A stretch of DNA of 64,000 nucleotides, from assembly GCA_020832305.1 (NCBI GenBank), contig JAFIEV010000042.1:62001-126000 (forward strand). The letters run 5' to 3'. Of this stretch, positions 56,501 to 64,000 are shown piece after piece. Each line of letters opens with the position of its first letter. Position 1 is the first letter of the stretch. The position numbers and the translations under genes were made by a program. The notes below the pieces were generated by a model. It was given only the letters and a program-made list of their open reading frames with translations, searched no databases and was not told the DNA's origin. This DNA is from Cyclobacteriaceae bacterium (GTDB lineage: Bacteria; Bacteroidota; Bacteroidia; Cytophagales; Cyclobacteriaceae).

Positions 56501-57961
56501 ATGTCAGCAATTATGGTAAACCGCAAAGGCATACATACTTTTTTACACGCCACATGCCTGTTTTTATCTTTGGCCTTTTTACTAAACTCCTGTGGCCAGG
56601 ATGCATCACAAACCAGTGAAGAAGGCTGGACTTTGCTTTTTAACGGCAAGGATTTTGACAATTTTGAAAAGCTAAATGGCAATGCAGACTACGCCATCGA
56701 AGAGGGTGTAATGGTGGGCACTTCACAACTCAATACGCCAAATACATTTTTAGCTACTAAAGAGAGATACACAGATTTTATTCTTGAGGTAGATGTTATG
56801 GTAGACGAAGGATTAAATTCCGGCATTCAAATCAGAAGTAATAGTTTACCTGATTACCGGGATGGTCGCGTACATGGATATCAGGTAGAAATCGATCCTT
56901 CTGAAAGAGGATGGAGTGGCGGTATTTATGATGAAGCAAGAAGAGGCTGGCTTTATCCACTTGATCTGAATCCAGAAGCAAGGCCCGTTTTTAAAGCCGG
57001 AGAATGGAACCAATATCGTATTGAATGCATAGGCAATTCCATAAGAACGTGGATCAATGGCGTTCCTTGTGCCGATCTGGTCGACGATATGACGATGGAA
57101 GGTTTTATTGCCTTTCAAGTTCACAGTATTGGCAGAGAAGAACAGGTAGGAAAACAGGTTAAATGGAAAAATATCAAAATTAAAACCCAAAACCTAAAGC
57201 ATAGTCCCTGGACCGATATTTACGTTGTAAACACCATCCCGAATTATCTGTCGCCTCAGGAAGAAGCCCAGGGATTTAAATTGCTCTTCGATGGCAAATC
57301 TACTGCTGGCTGGAGGGGGGCAGGTAAAGATGCTTTCCCTGAAAAGGGCTGGAAAGTAGAAGATGGTATATTGATTGTAGAAAAATCAGGTGGGGCCGAA
57401 TCGGCGCATGGCGGCGATATCGTTACACTTGAAGAATTCAGTACTTTTGAACTAAAGCTCGATTTTAAACTTACCGAAGGTGCTAACAGTGGTATTAAAT
57501 ATTATATTACTGAAGCCTATGGGTCAAAGGCTTCTGCCATTGGACTGGAATATCAGCTACTTGATGATGAAATACATCCTGATGGAAAACAAGGCACAGG
57601 AGGCAATCGGACAATGGCTTCATTATACGACCTTATTCCAGCTCATACCAACAAGCCGGTAAATAAGCCTGGTGAATGGAATCATGCCCGGCTGGTCGTG
57701 AAAGATACTCGTATCGACGAATGGCCTAAAGGAAATAATTATGAAAAGACCGAATTTAAAGGTGCCAAAGTAGAGCATTGGCTAAATTATCGCAAAGTAC
57801 TAGAGTTTGAAAGAGGCACACAGGCATTTTATGCATTGGTTGCCAGGAGCAAATATAATGTTTGGGAAAACTTTGGTGCATGGCAATCAGGAAGACTTTT
57901 GTTACAGGATCATGGTGATGAAGTGCATTTTAGAAGTATTAAAGTAAGAAGACTAGATTAA
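56501..57961 (+). CDS. Tandem DUF1080 protein (3-keto-disaccharide hydrolase family), lipoprotein
   Basis: A 486-aa lipoprotein (LLNSC, Cys31) made of two DUF1080 (concanavalin-A-like) domains. The first, about 40-230, has WTLLFNGKDFDNFEK, NSGIQIRSN and GEWNQYRIECIGNSI. The second, about 255-486, has FKLLFDGKSTAGWRG, NSGIKYYITE, GLEYQLLDDE and GEWNHARLVV. DUF1080 members include 3-keto-glycoside hydrolases and lyases that act after an oxidoreductase has made a 3-keto sugar. Which domain is active here is unclear. The start can be M1 or M5. A Gfo/Idh/MocA oxidoreductase gene lies 0.7 kb away on the other strand. Confidence 0.88.
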   Translation: MSAIMVNRKGIHTFLHATCLFLSLAFLLNSCGQDASQTSEEGWTLLFNGKDFDNFEKLNGNADYAIEEGVMVGTSQLNTPNTFLATKERYTDFILEVDVMVDEGLNSGIQIRSNSLPDYRDGRVHGYQVEIDPSERGWSGGIYDEARRGWLYPLDLNPEARPVFKAGEWNQYRIECIGNSIRTWINGVPCADLVDDMTMEGFIAFQVHSIGREEQVGKQVKWKNIKIKTQNLKHSPWTDIYVVNTIPNYLSPQEEAQGFKLLFDGKSTAGWRGAGKDAFPEKGWKVEDGILIVEKSGGAESAHGGDIVTLEEFSTFELKLDFKLTEGANSGIKYYITEAYGSKASAIGLEYQLLDDEIHPDGKQGTGGNRTMASLYDLIPAHTNKPVNKPGEWNHARLVVKDTRIDEWPKGNNYEKTEFKGAKVEHWLNYRKVLEFERGTQAFYALVARSKYNVWENFGAWQSGRLLLQDHGDEVHFRSIKVRRLD

Positions 57962-57990
57962 TTAAAGATTTATAATTTTAGTTTTGTGGA

Positions 57991-58030
57991 AACTAAAAAG
58001 CCTGTGATAAACTTCACAGGCTTTTTAGTT
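57991..58030. terminator. Bidirectional terminator between the DUF1080 and RRM genes
   Basis: A perfect 17-bp stem (57991-58007 with 58014-58030) with a 6-nt loop sits between convergent genes. An A/T-rich flank on both sides gives U-tracts in both directions. Confidence 0.9.
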
Positions 58031-58044
58031 TAATAGGTTTAATG

Positions 58045-58356
58045 TTAGTACCGCTTGTTAAAACTTTTGGGTTTAGAACCATAGCGATCACCTTGGTTCC
58101 CTCCACCTTCAGCTCCTTTTGGCCTGGCTTTTTTAACAACGATGGTGCTTCCTTCAAGTTGTGATTCATTTAGACTGTTAATAGCCTCGTATGCCTCATT
58201 GTCATCGGGCATTTCAACAAAACCAAAACCTTTTGACCTTCCAGTTTCGTGGTCCATAATAACTTTTGACGAAGAAACTTCACCAAAAGGTTCAAAAGCA
58301 GCCCTAAGACCATCTGCATCGGTCTTGTAATTGAGTTTTGCAACGAAAATGTTCAT
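58045..58356 (-). CDS. RRM-type RNA-binding protein
   Basis: A 103-aa protein with one RNA recognition motif (residues 1-77) and a short Gly/Arg/Lys-rich tail. RNP2 is NIFVAKL at 2-8 and RNP1 is KGFGFVEM at 42-49, with conserved aromatics for base stacking. Bacterial RRM proteins of this type bind single-stranded RNA and are often cold-induced or act as RNA chaperones. It has a perfect promoter and a leader of about 130 nt, which allows post-transcriptional control. Confidence 0.93.
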   Translation of the reverse strand: MNIFVAKLNYKTDADGLRAAFEPFGEVSSSKVIMDHETGRSKGFGFVEMPDDNEAYEAINSLNESQLEGSTIVVKKARPKGAEGGGNQGDRYGSKPKSFNKRY

Positions 58357-58494
58357 TTGTAAATAGATATAGGTAATTAAATAAATAAAGAATGATGCCC
58401 GATTTTTTTATTTAGTGTCTATAAGCGGTCGTAGATAAGTGTGGGTCTAACGGCAGGTCTTAATAACAATAAATATGCTATAGTCTGGAATCAA

Positions 58495-58524
58495 CAAATA
58501 TAAAATAAATAGATTTAATACAAA
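58495..58524 (-). promoter_or_regulatory. Perfect Bacteroidota promoter of the RRM protein gene
   Basis: On the minus strand TTTG (58521-58524), an 18-nt spacer, then TATATTTG (58495-58502). Both elements match the consensus. Transcription would start near 58488, giving a leader of about 130 nt. Confidence 0.6.
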
Positions 58525-58636
58525 TGATTTGCAATCATTTAAATTGTTATAACTATTTATACTCTAAATCCCCACAAGGGCAATCCCCCGGTTATTTGTT
58601 TTTACTGTAATCGTGCCGGTTTGGTTACAGAAATCA

Positions 58637-59983
58637 TTAAAGATATTCAGTTGGGAATTTCCATGGTGACCGGTATGTTGGTATTGCAATTCTGGCAGCT
58701 TCTTTGTCTCCAATAATCTTCTCTTTTACTGGGTCAAATTTTATGGTTCTTCCTAACCTCATCGATAAAATACTCAGTGCAATAGCCACATCGATTTTCA
58801 CATGATATTCAGGATTGCAAAGGGGCTGTGATCCGTTTTTTATCGCATCAATCCACTCCAGGCGGTGACCGGGGGAAGGAGGAATTGATTTCGGGACTTC
58901 ATGCATATTTAACATGCGATCACCCTCAGGAAATATTTGGTGATCTGAATAGTTGGTGACCAATGTTCCATTGTTTCCGTGGAAATAAACGCCGTGTCGT
59001 CTTTTACTTTCATTGCTTTTTAATACATCAAAACCATAGCTATTGGTAGTGTTATGCGCCCAGGTCATGGTAAGGTTTGGATATTTCCATACTACATCGT
59101 GATGATCATAGGCATCTCCATCATCATCTATGATGTAGCGACCTCCCGAAGCACTTGTTTCCAGTGGATAACCAAGGTCTAAGGCCCAAATTGGCAAATC
59201 AATGATGTGCGGGGCCATTCCAGGCGTCCAACCACCACTGTAATCCATCCAGAAACTGTGGTGAAAAGCATCTTTTGCAAGATGAGGATTAAAAGGATGT
59301 TTAGGGCCCGGCCCCAACCACATATCCCAGTTGAGACCTTCAGGTATTTTATCTGTATTGTAACCTTTTCCGATGCCCTTTGGGGCTTCATTCATTACGC
59401 AAAAGGTGCGTATAGCACCTATGGGGCCCAGGTTTCCGGATCTTACAAATTCAACCATTCGACGATAGTGCTCGCCGGCGTGTATCTGTGTTCCTATCTG
59501 GCAAATAAGTTTATGCTTTCTCACAGCATTTCTTACAGCAAGACTTTCGGCAAGATGCAGTGTCATGGGTTTTTCCAGATAAAAATGAATGCCTGCCTTA
59601 GCCGCTTCAATTGCAATAAGCGCATGCCAGTGAGGCGGTGTAGCAATGATTACCGCATCCAGTCCGTCGTGCTGTAGCATATCCCTGAAGTCTGTATATG
59701 CAGTACAGGTATCTTTATGAAGATTTACTACTTCCTGTAACCTTTGTTGCCAAACATCACAAGCCGCAGTAACCACTACATTAGGATGCGTTACACATTC
59801 CTTTAAATTTGATTTACCAAGTGACCCGCATCCAATAAGTCCAAGATGAATTTTATCTGAAGGAGAAACTTTGCGCTTCTTTGCATGAGCAAAGGAGAAA
59901 ATAAATGGAGCAGAAAAAGATGCTGAGGCAGTTTTTACAAAATTCCTTCGGGAATACTGCCTGAAAGTGAATGAAGATTTCAT
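58637..59983 (-). CDS. Tat-exported Gfo/Idh/MocA family oxidoreductase
   Basis: A 448-aa protein with a twin-arginine signal (SRRNFVK at 11-17, followed by a hydrophobic stretch), so it is folded in the cytosol with its cofactor and exported. The Rossmann domain begins LGLIGCGSLGKS (about 47-58), followed by IATPPHWH and the catalytic-lysine block YLEKPMTLHLAE. The C-terminal alpha/beta domain holds the substrate site. Family members oxidise sugar hydroxyls with NAD(P), and exported relatives in Bacteroidota oxidise the C3 position of glycosides. It is next to the DUF6807 gene on the same strand and close to the DUF1080 gene. Confidence 0.9.
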   Translation of the reverse strand: MKSSFTFRQYSRRNFVKTASASFSAPFIFSFAHAKKRKVSPSDKIHLGLIGCGSLGKSNLKECVTHPNVVVTAACDVWQQRLQEVVNLHKDTCTAYTDFRDMLQHDGLDAVIIATPPHWHALIAIEAAKAGIHFYLEKPMTLHLAESLAVRNAVRKHKLICQIGTQIHAGEHYRRMVEFVRSGNLGPIGAIRTFCVMNEAPKGIGKGYNTDKIPEGLNWDMWLGPGPKHPFNPHLAKDAFHHSFWMDYSGGWTPGMAPHIIDLPIWALDLGYPLETSASGGRYIIDDDGDAYDHHDVVWKYPNLTMTWAHNTTNSYGFDVLKSNESKRRHGVYFHGNNGTLVTNYSDHQIFPEGDRMLNMHEVPKSIPPSPGHRLEWIDAIKNGSQPLCNPEYHVKIDVAIALSILSMRLGRTIKFDPVKEKIIGDKEAARIAIPTYRSPWKFPTEYL

Positions 59984-60065
59984 CGGGCCTAAGTTGTCAT
60001 TATTTAATTTAAACTACTAAAAGGGCAATAATTAAGGCTATGAAATTGACAGGTTAATGTCGTTT

Positions 60066-61346
60066 TTACTGTAAGTTATATACATCCCATGCGACATTGA
60101 GAAATTCAACATCAGGCTTTTCACCCTGGTAAATTATAATCCGGTAATACAATTTCAGTGGTTGATGCAATAGCAATATGTAACGGCTGTCATTTGCAGG
60201 AAAGGTAGGCTGTACCCATGATAATTCGGGGTACAAAACCCAGGCACCCGGGTAATCAGGGTTTTTTCGTGATTGTAATATAATCAAGCCTGAACTTTCA
60301 TCGGTCTGCCCTCCAAAAAAACCATGAAGCACAGACCATGCCCTCAATGGTAGATCTTGCTCTTCCCCCATAAAATAATGTATGCATTGAGCCTGTGGTT
60401 CAGACAAACGTATATTGAGCCCTCCATAACTGTTTTGATTCCTAGTAGCAATACTAATGCTATCAAGCAACGGGGTGAAAGTCAATTCAAGATCAATGAT
60501 GCGGTAATTATTGCGTTTTTTATGAATTCTTATGCAGGCGTTCTCTTTGACCAGTGGTTTCTCATCTTTCCAATACCAAAGGTTTTCTGCAATTAATTCG
60601 GCAAAAAGTAAGCCTGACTCAAAATGAAAGTTCCCATTTGGTCTGGCATAAATATCCTGCAGTGCATGTAAATCTGCCATTTCATTACCATACATCACCT
60701 CTGGCCATGCCCAATAGATACCCCTGTGATGTGGATGATCATGGGGCCAGTCTCGTGTTAACAAGTTTCCCGCTAAATCAAAAAGCGGATGAATATAATT
60801 GCTTCGGGGTACGGCATAACGTTGATTTTTAAGCCGTACAGATTCCAAACCTGGCAAGTCCTTTAACTGTTCCTTTTCTAATTCAGAGCGATAAACATCC
60901 TTTTCAAAAATCTGGAGATAATTATAGTGCAATACAATGTCATCTTCCTCAGAAATTACAATTTGACCGCTATCACTATCCATTTTTGCCACTACCTTAA
61001 AAATTTCCGGTGTTTCGCATATGTGCCATGTAGCGTTTTCTTCAAAAAAATCGACAGGAAATACATCTACCAGTAAATATTGATAGGGGTCATCTGCTTT
61101 ACCCAATGCCTGAACAGGCAGATATACATACTGCTCTTTTCTTCGAAAAGCAATCATCAGACGGTTCTCGCTCAAAGCAACTTTTTGATGCTTGTTTAAT
61201 TTCACTCTCATTGAAACAGGTAGAACCTCTGAGAAATTCAGACTTTTATAATCATTTAAATGTTTCAGCTGATTATCATTGGTGCAATAATACAGTAGTA
61301 AAGTAAACAGGAATAAAAAAAATGTTTTGCGCAGATATGAAAACAT
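60066..61346 (-). CDS. DUF6807 (PmoA-like) family protein
   Basis: A 426-aa protein with an N-terminal signal-like hydrophobic segment and a possible lipobox (LLLYYC). The family block TRDWPHDHPHHRGIYWAWPEV (about 213-233) is clear, with strands and a conserved YPGAWVLYPELSW further on. Homologs are listed as methane oxygenase PmoA-like, a name that does not describe their function; they occur near sugar oxidoreductase genes. No catalytic mechanism can be inferred. It ends 82 bp before the Gfo/Idh/MocA start and belongs to the same transcription unit. Confidence 0.78.
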   Translation of the reverse strand: MFSYLRKTFFLFLFTLLLYYCTNDNQLKHLNDYKSLNFSEVLPVSMRVKLNKHQKVALSENRLMIAFRRKEQYVYLPVQALGKADDPYQYLLVDVFPVDFFEENATWHICETPEIFKVVAKMDSDSGQIVISEEDDIVLHYNYLQIFEKDVYRSELEKEQLKDLPGLESVRLKNQRYAVPRSNYIHPLFDLAGNLLTRDWPHDHPHHRGIYWAWPEVMYGNEMADLHALQDIYARPNGNFHFESGLLFAELIAENLWYWKDEKPLVKENACIRIHKKRNNYRIIDLELTFTPLLDSISIATRNQNSYGGLNIRLSEPQAQCIHYFMGEEQDLPLRAWSVLHGFFGGQTDESSGLIILQSRKNPDYPGAWVLYPELSWVQPTFPANDSRYILLLHQPLKLYYRIIIYQGEKPDVEFLNVAWDVYNLQ

Positions 61347-61404
61347 TTAAAAAATAATATCATTAAAAAAAATCATGATACAGACAATACAATCATAAAT
61401 GATG

Positions 61405-61881
61405 TTAAGCAGACCGTTCATATGCTTGTATTGATTTGCCGGAAACCCTTCCATTTGCTGACTTCTCCAGTTTTTGCTTGATAACACTACCAATATTTTT
61501 CTTGTCTAAATCGAGATACTTGCCTGACCCATAAAATAACCGTATGGTATTCTCACTTACATGAACTCTCGAGAAGTTATCAAGATGTAAGTATGATGGG
61601 CCAAACAACCATGAATTGCCGATTTTAATATAATTATCCTCAAATTCATTGTTTCTGATAAAAGCATACTTCAAAAGCCAAAACTTTAATACCAGTACTA
61701 ATTTAAAAAACCCGCCCAGTGAAAAAATTAAAAAAAAGAGCCAATCAACCCACCAGTTAATTTCGTTTTTCAGAGGTCTGAAAACCAAACAAAGTATGGC
61801 AAAAGTTAAAAAAATGATGCCAGTTAAAAGCCTGGCAGGCATGGTTTTTTCAATCGGGTAATCCAGTAATTTTGTACGCAT
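61405..61881 (-). CDS. Hypothetical membrane protein with a PH-like C-terminal domain
   Basis: A 158-aa protein with two transmembrane segments (about 16-33 and 45-66) and a soluble C-terminal part whose strands (NEFEDNYIKIG, TIRLFYGSGKYLDL) resemble bacterial PH-like domains. I cannot name a family. It is on the same strand as the DUF6807 gene, 58 bp upstream of it, so it may open that operon. Confidence 0.5.
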   Translation of the reverse strand: MRTKLLDYPIEKTMPARLLTGIIFLTFAILCLVFRPLKNEINWWVDWLFFLIFSLGGFFKLVLVLKFWLLKYAFIRNNEFEDNYIKIGNSWLFGPSYLHLDNFSRVHVSENTIRLFYGSGKYLDLDKKNIGSVIKQKLEKSANGRVSGKSIQAYERSA

Positions 61882-62127
61882 AGAGCTTCAGTTGTAGTTT
61901 AATTGCATGGTTGTTAATGTATTGCAAATTATTGAATTATTTCCCTGAAAGTCAAGTTATTTTGCATTTTTTTACTTTTTAATATGACTCCGTCTGTTTG
62001 TGAAAAAGCAGCAAAACCTCATTACAGGTGTTTGGTTTTACATGAATCTGGAATAATATAACCCTGCACGGCAATTCATTTTCAAAATCATGAAAGCAAT
62101 TTATGATTAGCTTGCCTGTGTTTTTAT

Positions 62128-62135
62128 TAGATTTG
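62128..62135 (+). promoter_or_regulatory. -7 promoter element before the polysaccharide cluster
   Basis: TAGATTTG is a full match to TAnnTTTG. Only three of four bases fit a -33 element 17 nt upstream. The leader to the ATG at 62177 would be about 35 nt. Confidence 0.4.
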
Positions 62136-62176
62136 CGATGTGATCAATTAAGTGAAATGTAATCTCTACAGAAAGT

Positions 62177-62731
62177 ATGAAAACCAATCTGGCATCATAT
62201 GATAACCGATGGTACTTACCCGGTGCGGGATGGACAAAGCGCATAATCTGGCATTATGTAAATCTGATTTTTTTACAAAGTTACTGGTTGCCGTTAAGTT
62301 CACTGAAGATCTTTATATTGAAATGGTTTGGTGCTAAAATTGGAAAAGGGGTTAACATTAAACCAGGAGTTAATATTAAATACCCATGGTTGTTGCGAAT
62401 CGGTGATCATGTGTGGATAGGCGAAGGGGTCTGGATTGACAACCTTGCAAGGGTAGATATCTATGATAACGTTTGTCTGTCGCAGGGCGCTATGCTGTTA
62501 ACGGGAAACCATAATTATAAAAAAAGCAGTTTTGATCTAATGGTTGGTGAAATAGTATTGGAAGAAGGTGTATGGATTGGCGCGCGGGCTGTTGTATGTC
62601 CGGGTGTTCGATGTGAAAGCCACAGTGTGCTTGGTGTTTGTTCAGTAGCCAGCAGTAACTTGGAGCGCTATGGAATTTATAATGGAAATCCTGCCCAAAA
62701 AATCAGAAAAAGAATTATTGAATCCACTTAA
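62177..62731 (+). CDS. WcaF-like hexapeptide acetyltransferase
   Basis: A 184-aa left-handed beta-helix acyltransferase. The start NLASYDNRWYLPGAGWTKR matches colanic-acid-type WcaF proteins. Hexapeptide repeats run from about residue 55 to 160 (IGKGVNIKPGVNIKYP, IGDHVWIGEGVWID, GVWIGARAVVCPGV), and GNHNYKK holds a likely catalytic His. It acetylates sugars of a surface polysaccharide using acetyl-CoA. It is the first of three genes on the plus strand; the next starts directly after its stop. Confidence 0.88.
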   Translation: MKTNLASYDNRWYLPGAGWTKRIIWHYVNLIFLQSYWLPLSSLKIFILKWFGAKIGKGVNIKPGVNIKYPWLLRIGDHVWIGEGVWIDNLARVDIYDNVCLSQGAMLLTGNHNYKKSSFDLMVGEIVLEEGVWIGARAVVCPGVRCESHSVLGVCSVASSNLERYGIYNGNPAQKIRKRIIEST

Positions 62732-63484
62732 ATGAAAATAAGTGTAATTACCGTTGCATACCAATCTGCAAAAACCCTGGAACACACCTTGCAATCGGTT
62801 CAGGAACAGAATTATACCGATATCGAGCATATAGTGATTGATGGTGGATCAAAAGATGGCAGTATTGAAATATTACAAAAACATGGCAGTAAAATACGTT
62901 GGGTGAGCGAGCCTGACAGGGGCATATACGATGCCATGAACAAGGGTATTCAAATGGCCACCGGTGAGGTAATTGGTATGCTGAATGCAGATGATTTTTA
63001 CACCCATCCCGAGGTGCTTAGCAGAATTGCGCAAGAAATAAATCCTACTTCGACTATGGCAACCATTGCCGATGTGGCATTCATTAGACCTGATATGCCT
63101 GAAAAGATTGTCAGAAAATATAGTGCAGCCAATTGGCATCCGGGAAAATTTGTACGTGGATTTATGCCCCCCCACCCTTCTTTTTACTGCAAAAAGACCT
63201 GTTATGATATATTTGGACTTTATAAAACAGATTATGCCATTGCCGCAGATTATGAACTACTCATACGATTTCTGGCTGTGGAAAAAATCAAATATTCTTA
63301 TATCCCAATGCAAATGGTTACTATGCGCACAGGTGGTGCCAGTACCCGGAATTTGAAAAGTAATTACATATTAAATGAAGAAATCATTCGGGCATGCAAA
63401 GAAAATGGCCTTTATACCAATCGATTAATGGTATATGGTAAATACTTCAGAAAGATATTTGAATTGAGGGGACGCTTGCGTTAA
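62732..63484 (+). CDS. Glycosyltransferase family 2
   Basis: A 250-aa GT-A-fold glycosyltransferase. The start MKISVITVAYQSAKTLEHTL and the nucleotide-sugar site VIDGGSKDGS (about 36-45) are typical of GT2. The metal-binding block MLNADDFYTHPE is near 88-99, and EPDRGIYDAMNKG matches many WcaA/WcaE-like transferases. It would add a sugar to a lipid-linked repeat unit in the cytosol. The ATG directly follows the stop of the WcaF-like gene, so the two are coupled. Confidence 0.92.
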   Translation: MKISVITVAYQSAKTLEHTLQSVQEQNYTDIEHIVIDGGSKDGSIEILQKHGSKIRWVSEPDRGIYDAMNKGIQMATGEVIGMLNADDFYTHPEVLSRIAQEINPTSTMATIADVAFIRPDMPEKIVRKYSAANWHPGKFVRGFMPPHPSFYCKKTCYDIFGLYKTDYAIAADYELLIRFLAVEKIKYSYIPMQMVTMRTGGASTRNLKSNYILNEEIIRACKENGLYTNRLMVYGKYFRKIFELRGRLR

Positions 63485-63490
63485 GCTATT

Positions 63491-64000
63491 ATGGAAAATG
63501 TACTTATTACAGGCGCTACAGGTTTTATAGGCAGTAACTTAATTCCCTATTTAACAGAAAGAGGATACAGGATATACGGCCATTCCAGAAATCCGAAATA
63601 TTTACAAAGCGCTTATGGAGACTGTTTACATGGCATACTTACCGACTGCAGTGCAGAAAGTCTGAGAAAAAATCAAATTGAATCGATCATACATCTGGCC
63701 GGAATTGCCCACGATCTGAGCAAAAGATTTAAAGAAAGCGACTATTTTCAGGTAAATACACAAAGTAGCTGCGACTTATTTGATGCATGGAAATTATTGC
63801 AAAACCAAAACGGATGCTTTGTTTTCATGAGTTCTGTTAAAGCTGTTTCAGATCAGGGTGCACTTGATCTGGATGAAACAGTTAAACCTGAACCTGTAAG
63901 TGCCTATGGCAGGTCAAAATATATGGCAGAAAAATATATCATCGAAAACTCCGGTGATACAATGTACTATATACTGCGTCCTTGTATGGTGCATGGACCG
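63491..64000 (+). CDS. NAD-dependent epimerase/dehydratase, N-terminal part (cut by window edge)
   Basis: 170 codons are visible. The Rossmann motif GATGFIG is at 8-14 and the catalytic YxxxK at Tyr139/Lys143 (SAYGRSKYMAEKY), with Ser114/Ser115 in FMSSVKAVSD before it. This is an extended short-chain dehydrogenase that converts a nucleotide-linked sugar. It follows the GT2 gene by 6 bp. The sugar cannot be determined from the visible part. Confidence 0.88.
   Translation, partial: MENVLITGATGFIGSNLIPYLTERGYRIYGHSRNPKYLQSAYGDCLHGILTDCSAESLRKNQIESIIHLAGIAHDLSKRFKESDYFQVNTQSSCDLFDAWKLLQNQNGCFVFMSSVKAVSDQGALDLDETVKPEPVSAYGRSKYMAEKYIIENSGDTMYYILRPCMVHGP

Overview
The window is chromosomal DNA of a member of the Bacteroidota, probably a free-living, polysaccharide-degrading Cytophagales-type organism (inference). 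The signs are a SusC/SusD pair with a FecR-type anti-sigma gene, a type IX secretion sorting domain, a very short primary sigma factor (287 aa), TTTG / TAnnTTTG promoter elements, few Shine-Dalgarno sequences, and many lipoproteins and exported carbohydrate enzymes. I saw no tRNA, rRNA, insertion sequence, CRISPR array or prophage.

Layout. 0-5 kb: start of gpsA overlapping a PlsB/PlsC-type acyltransferase gene, small envelope proteins, a methyltransferase and ACP phosphodiesterase. 5.4-15.2 kb: an apionate-lactonase-like protein and an iduronate-type sulfatase on the minus strand, then on the plus strand two tandem LamG/beta-propeller lipoproteins and a YidR-like (DUF3748) protein. 15.6-21 kb: an SPFH lipoprotein, a large metallopeptidase/beta-propeller/outer-membrane-barrel fusion with a truncated copy of its last strands behind it, and an FkbM methyltransferase. 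21-25 kb: GH92 mannosidase with a heparinase II/III-like protein. 25-28.4 kb: acetyltransferase, alanine/sodium symporter, small membrane proteins. 28.6-39.4 kb: a pectin-type polysaccharide utilization locus (FecR, SusC, SusD, GH105, GH43, GH28). 39.5-50 kb: CHRD lipoprotein, HrpB helicase with a 7TM histidine kinase, DUF2805 protein, primary sigma factor, and a trypsin-fold protease with a free-standing relative of its N-terminal domain. 50-58.4 kb: GH42-like enzyme, small beta-grasp-like protein with a 5'-nucleotidase, YaaA, PKD lipoprotein, double DUF1080 protein, RRM protein. 58.6-61.9 kb: Tat-exported Gfo/Idh/MocA oxidoreductase, DUF6807 protein, membrane protein. 62.1-64 kb: start of a surface polysaccharide cluster (WcaF-like acetyltransferase, GT2, epimerase).

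How the parts work together. The pectin locus would bind and import oligosaccharides through SusCD and degrade them with GH28 (polygalacturonase type), GH105 (unsaturated uronyl hydrolase) and GH43. The apionate-lactonase-like protein fits the same diet, because apiose is a pectin side-chain sugar. DUF1080 and the exported Gfo/Idh/MocA protein resemble the oxidative 3-keto-glycoside route of sugar cleavage.

The most notable observation is a predicted antisense RNA between fecR and susC: a perfect promoter (TTTG, 20-nt spacer, TAAATTTG) starts over the susC start codon on the opposite strand and points to an intrinsic terminator just before the fecR stop, giving about 120 nt antisense to the susC leader. 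This layout resembles the DonS-type repressors of Bacteroides. No sigma factor gene accompanies the FecR.
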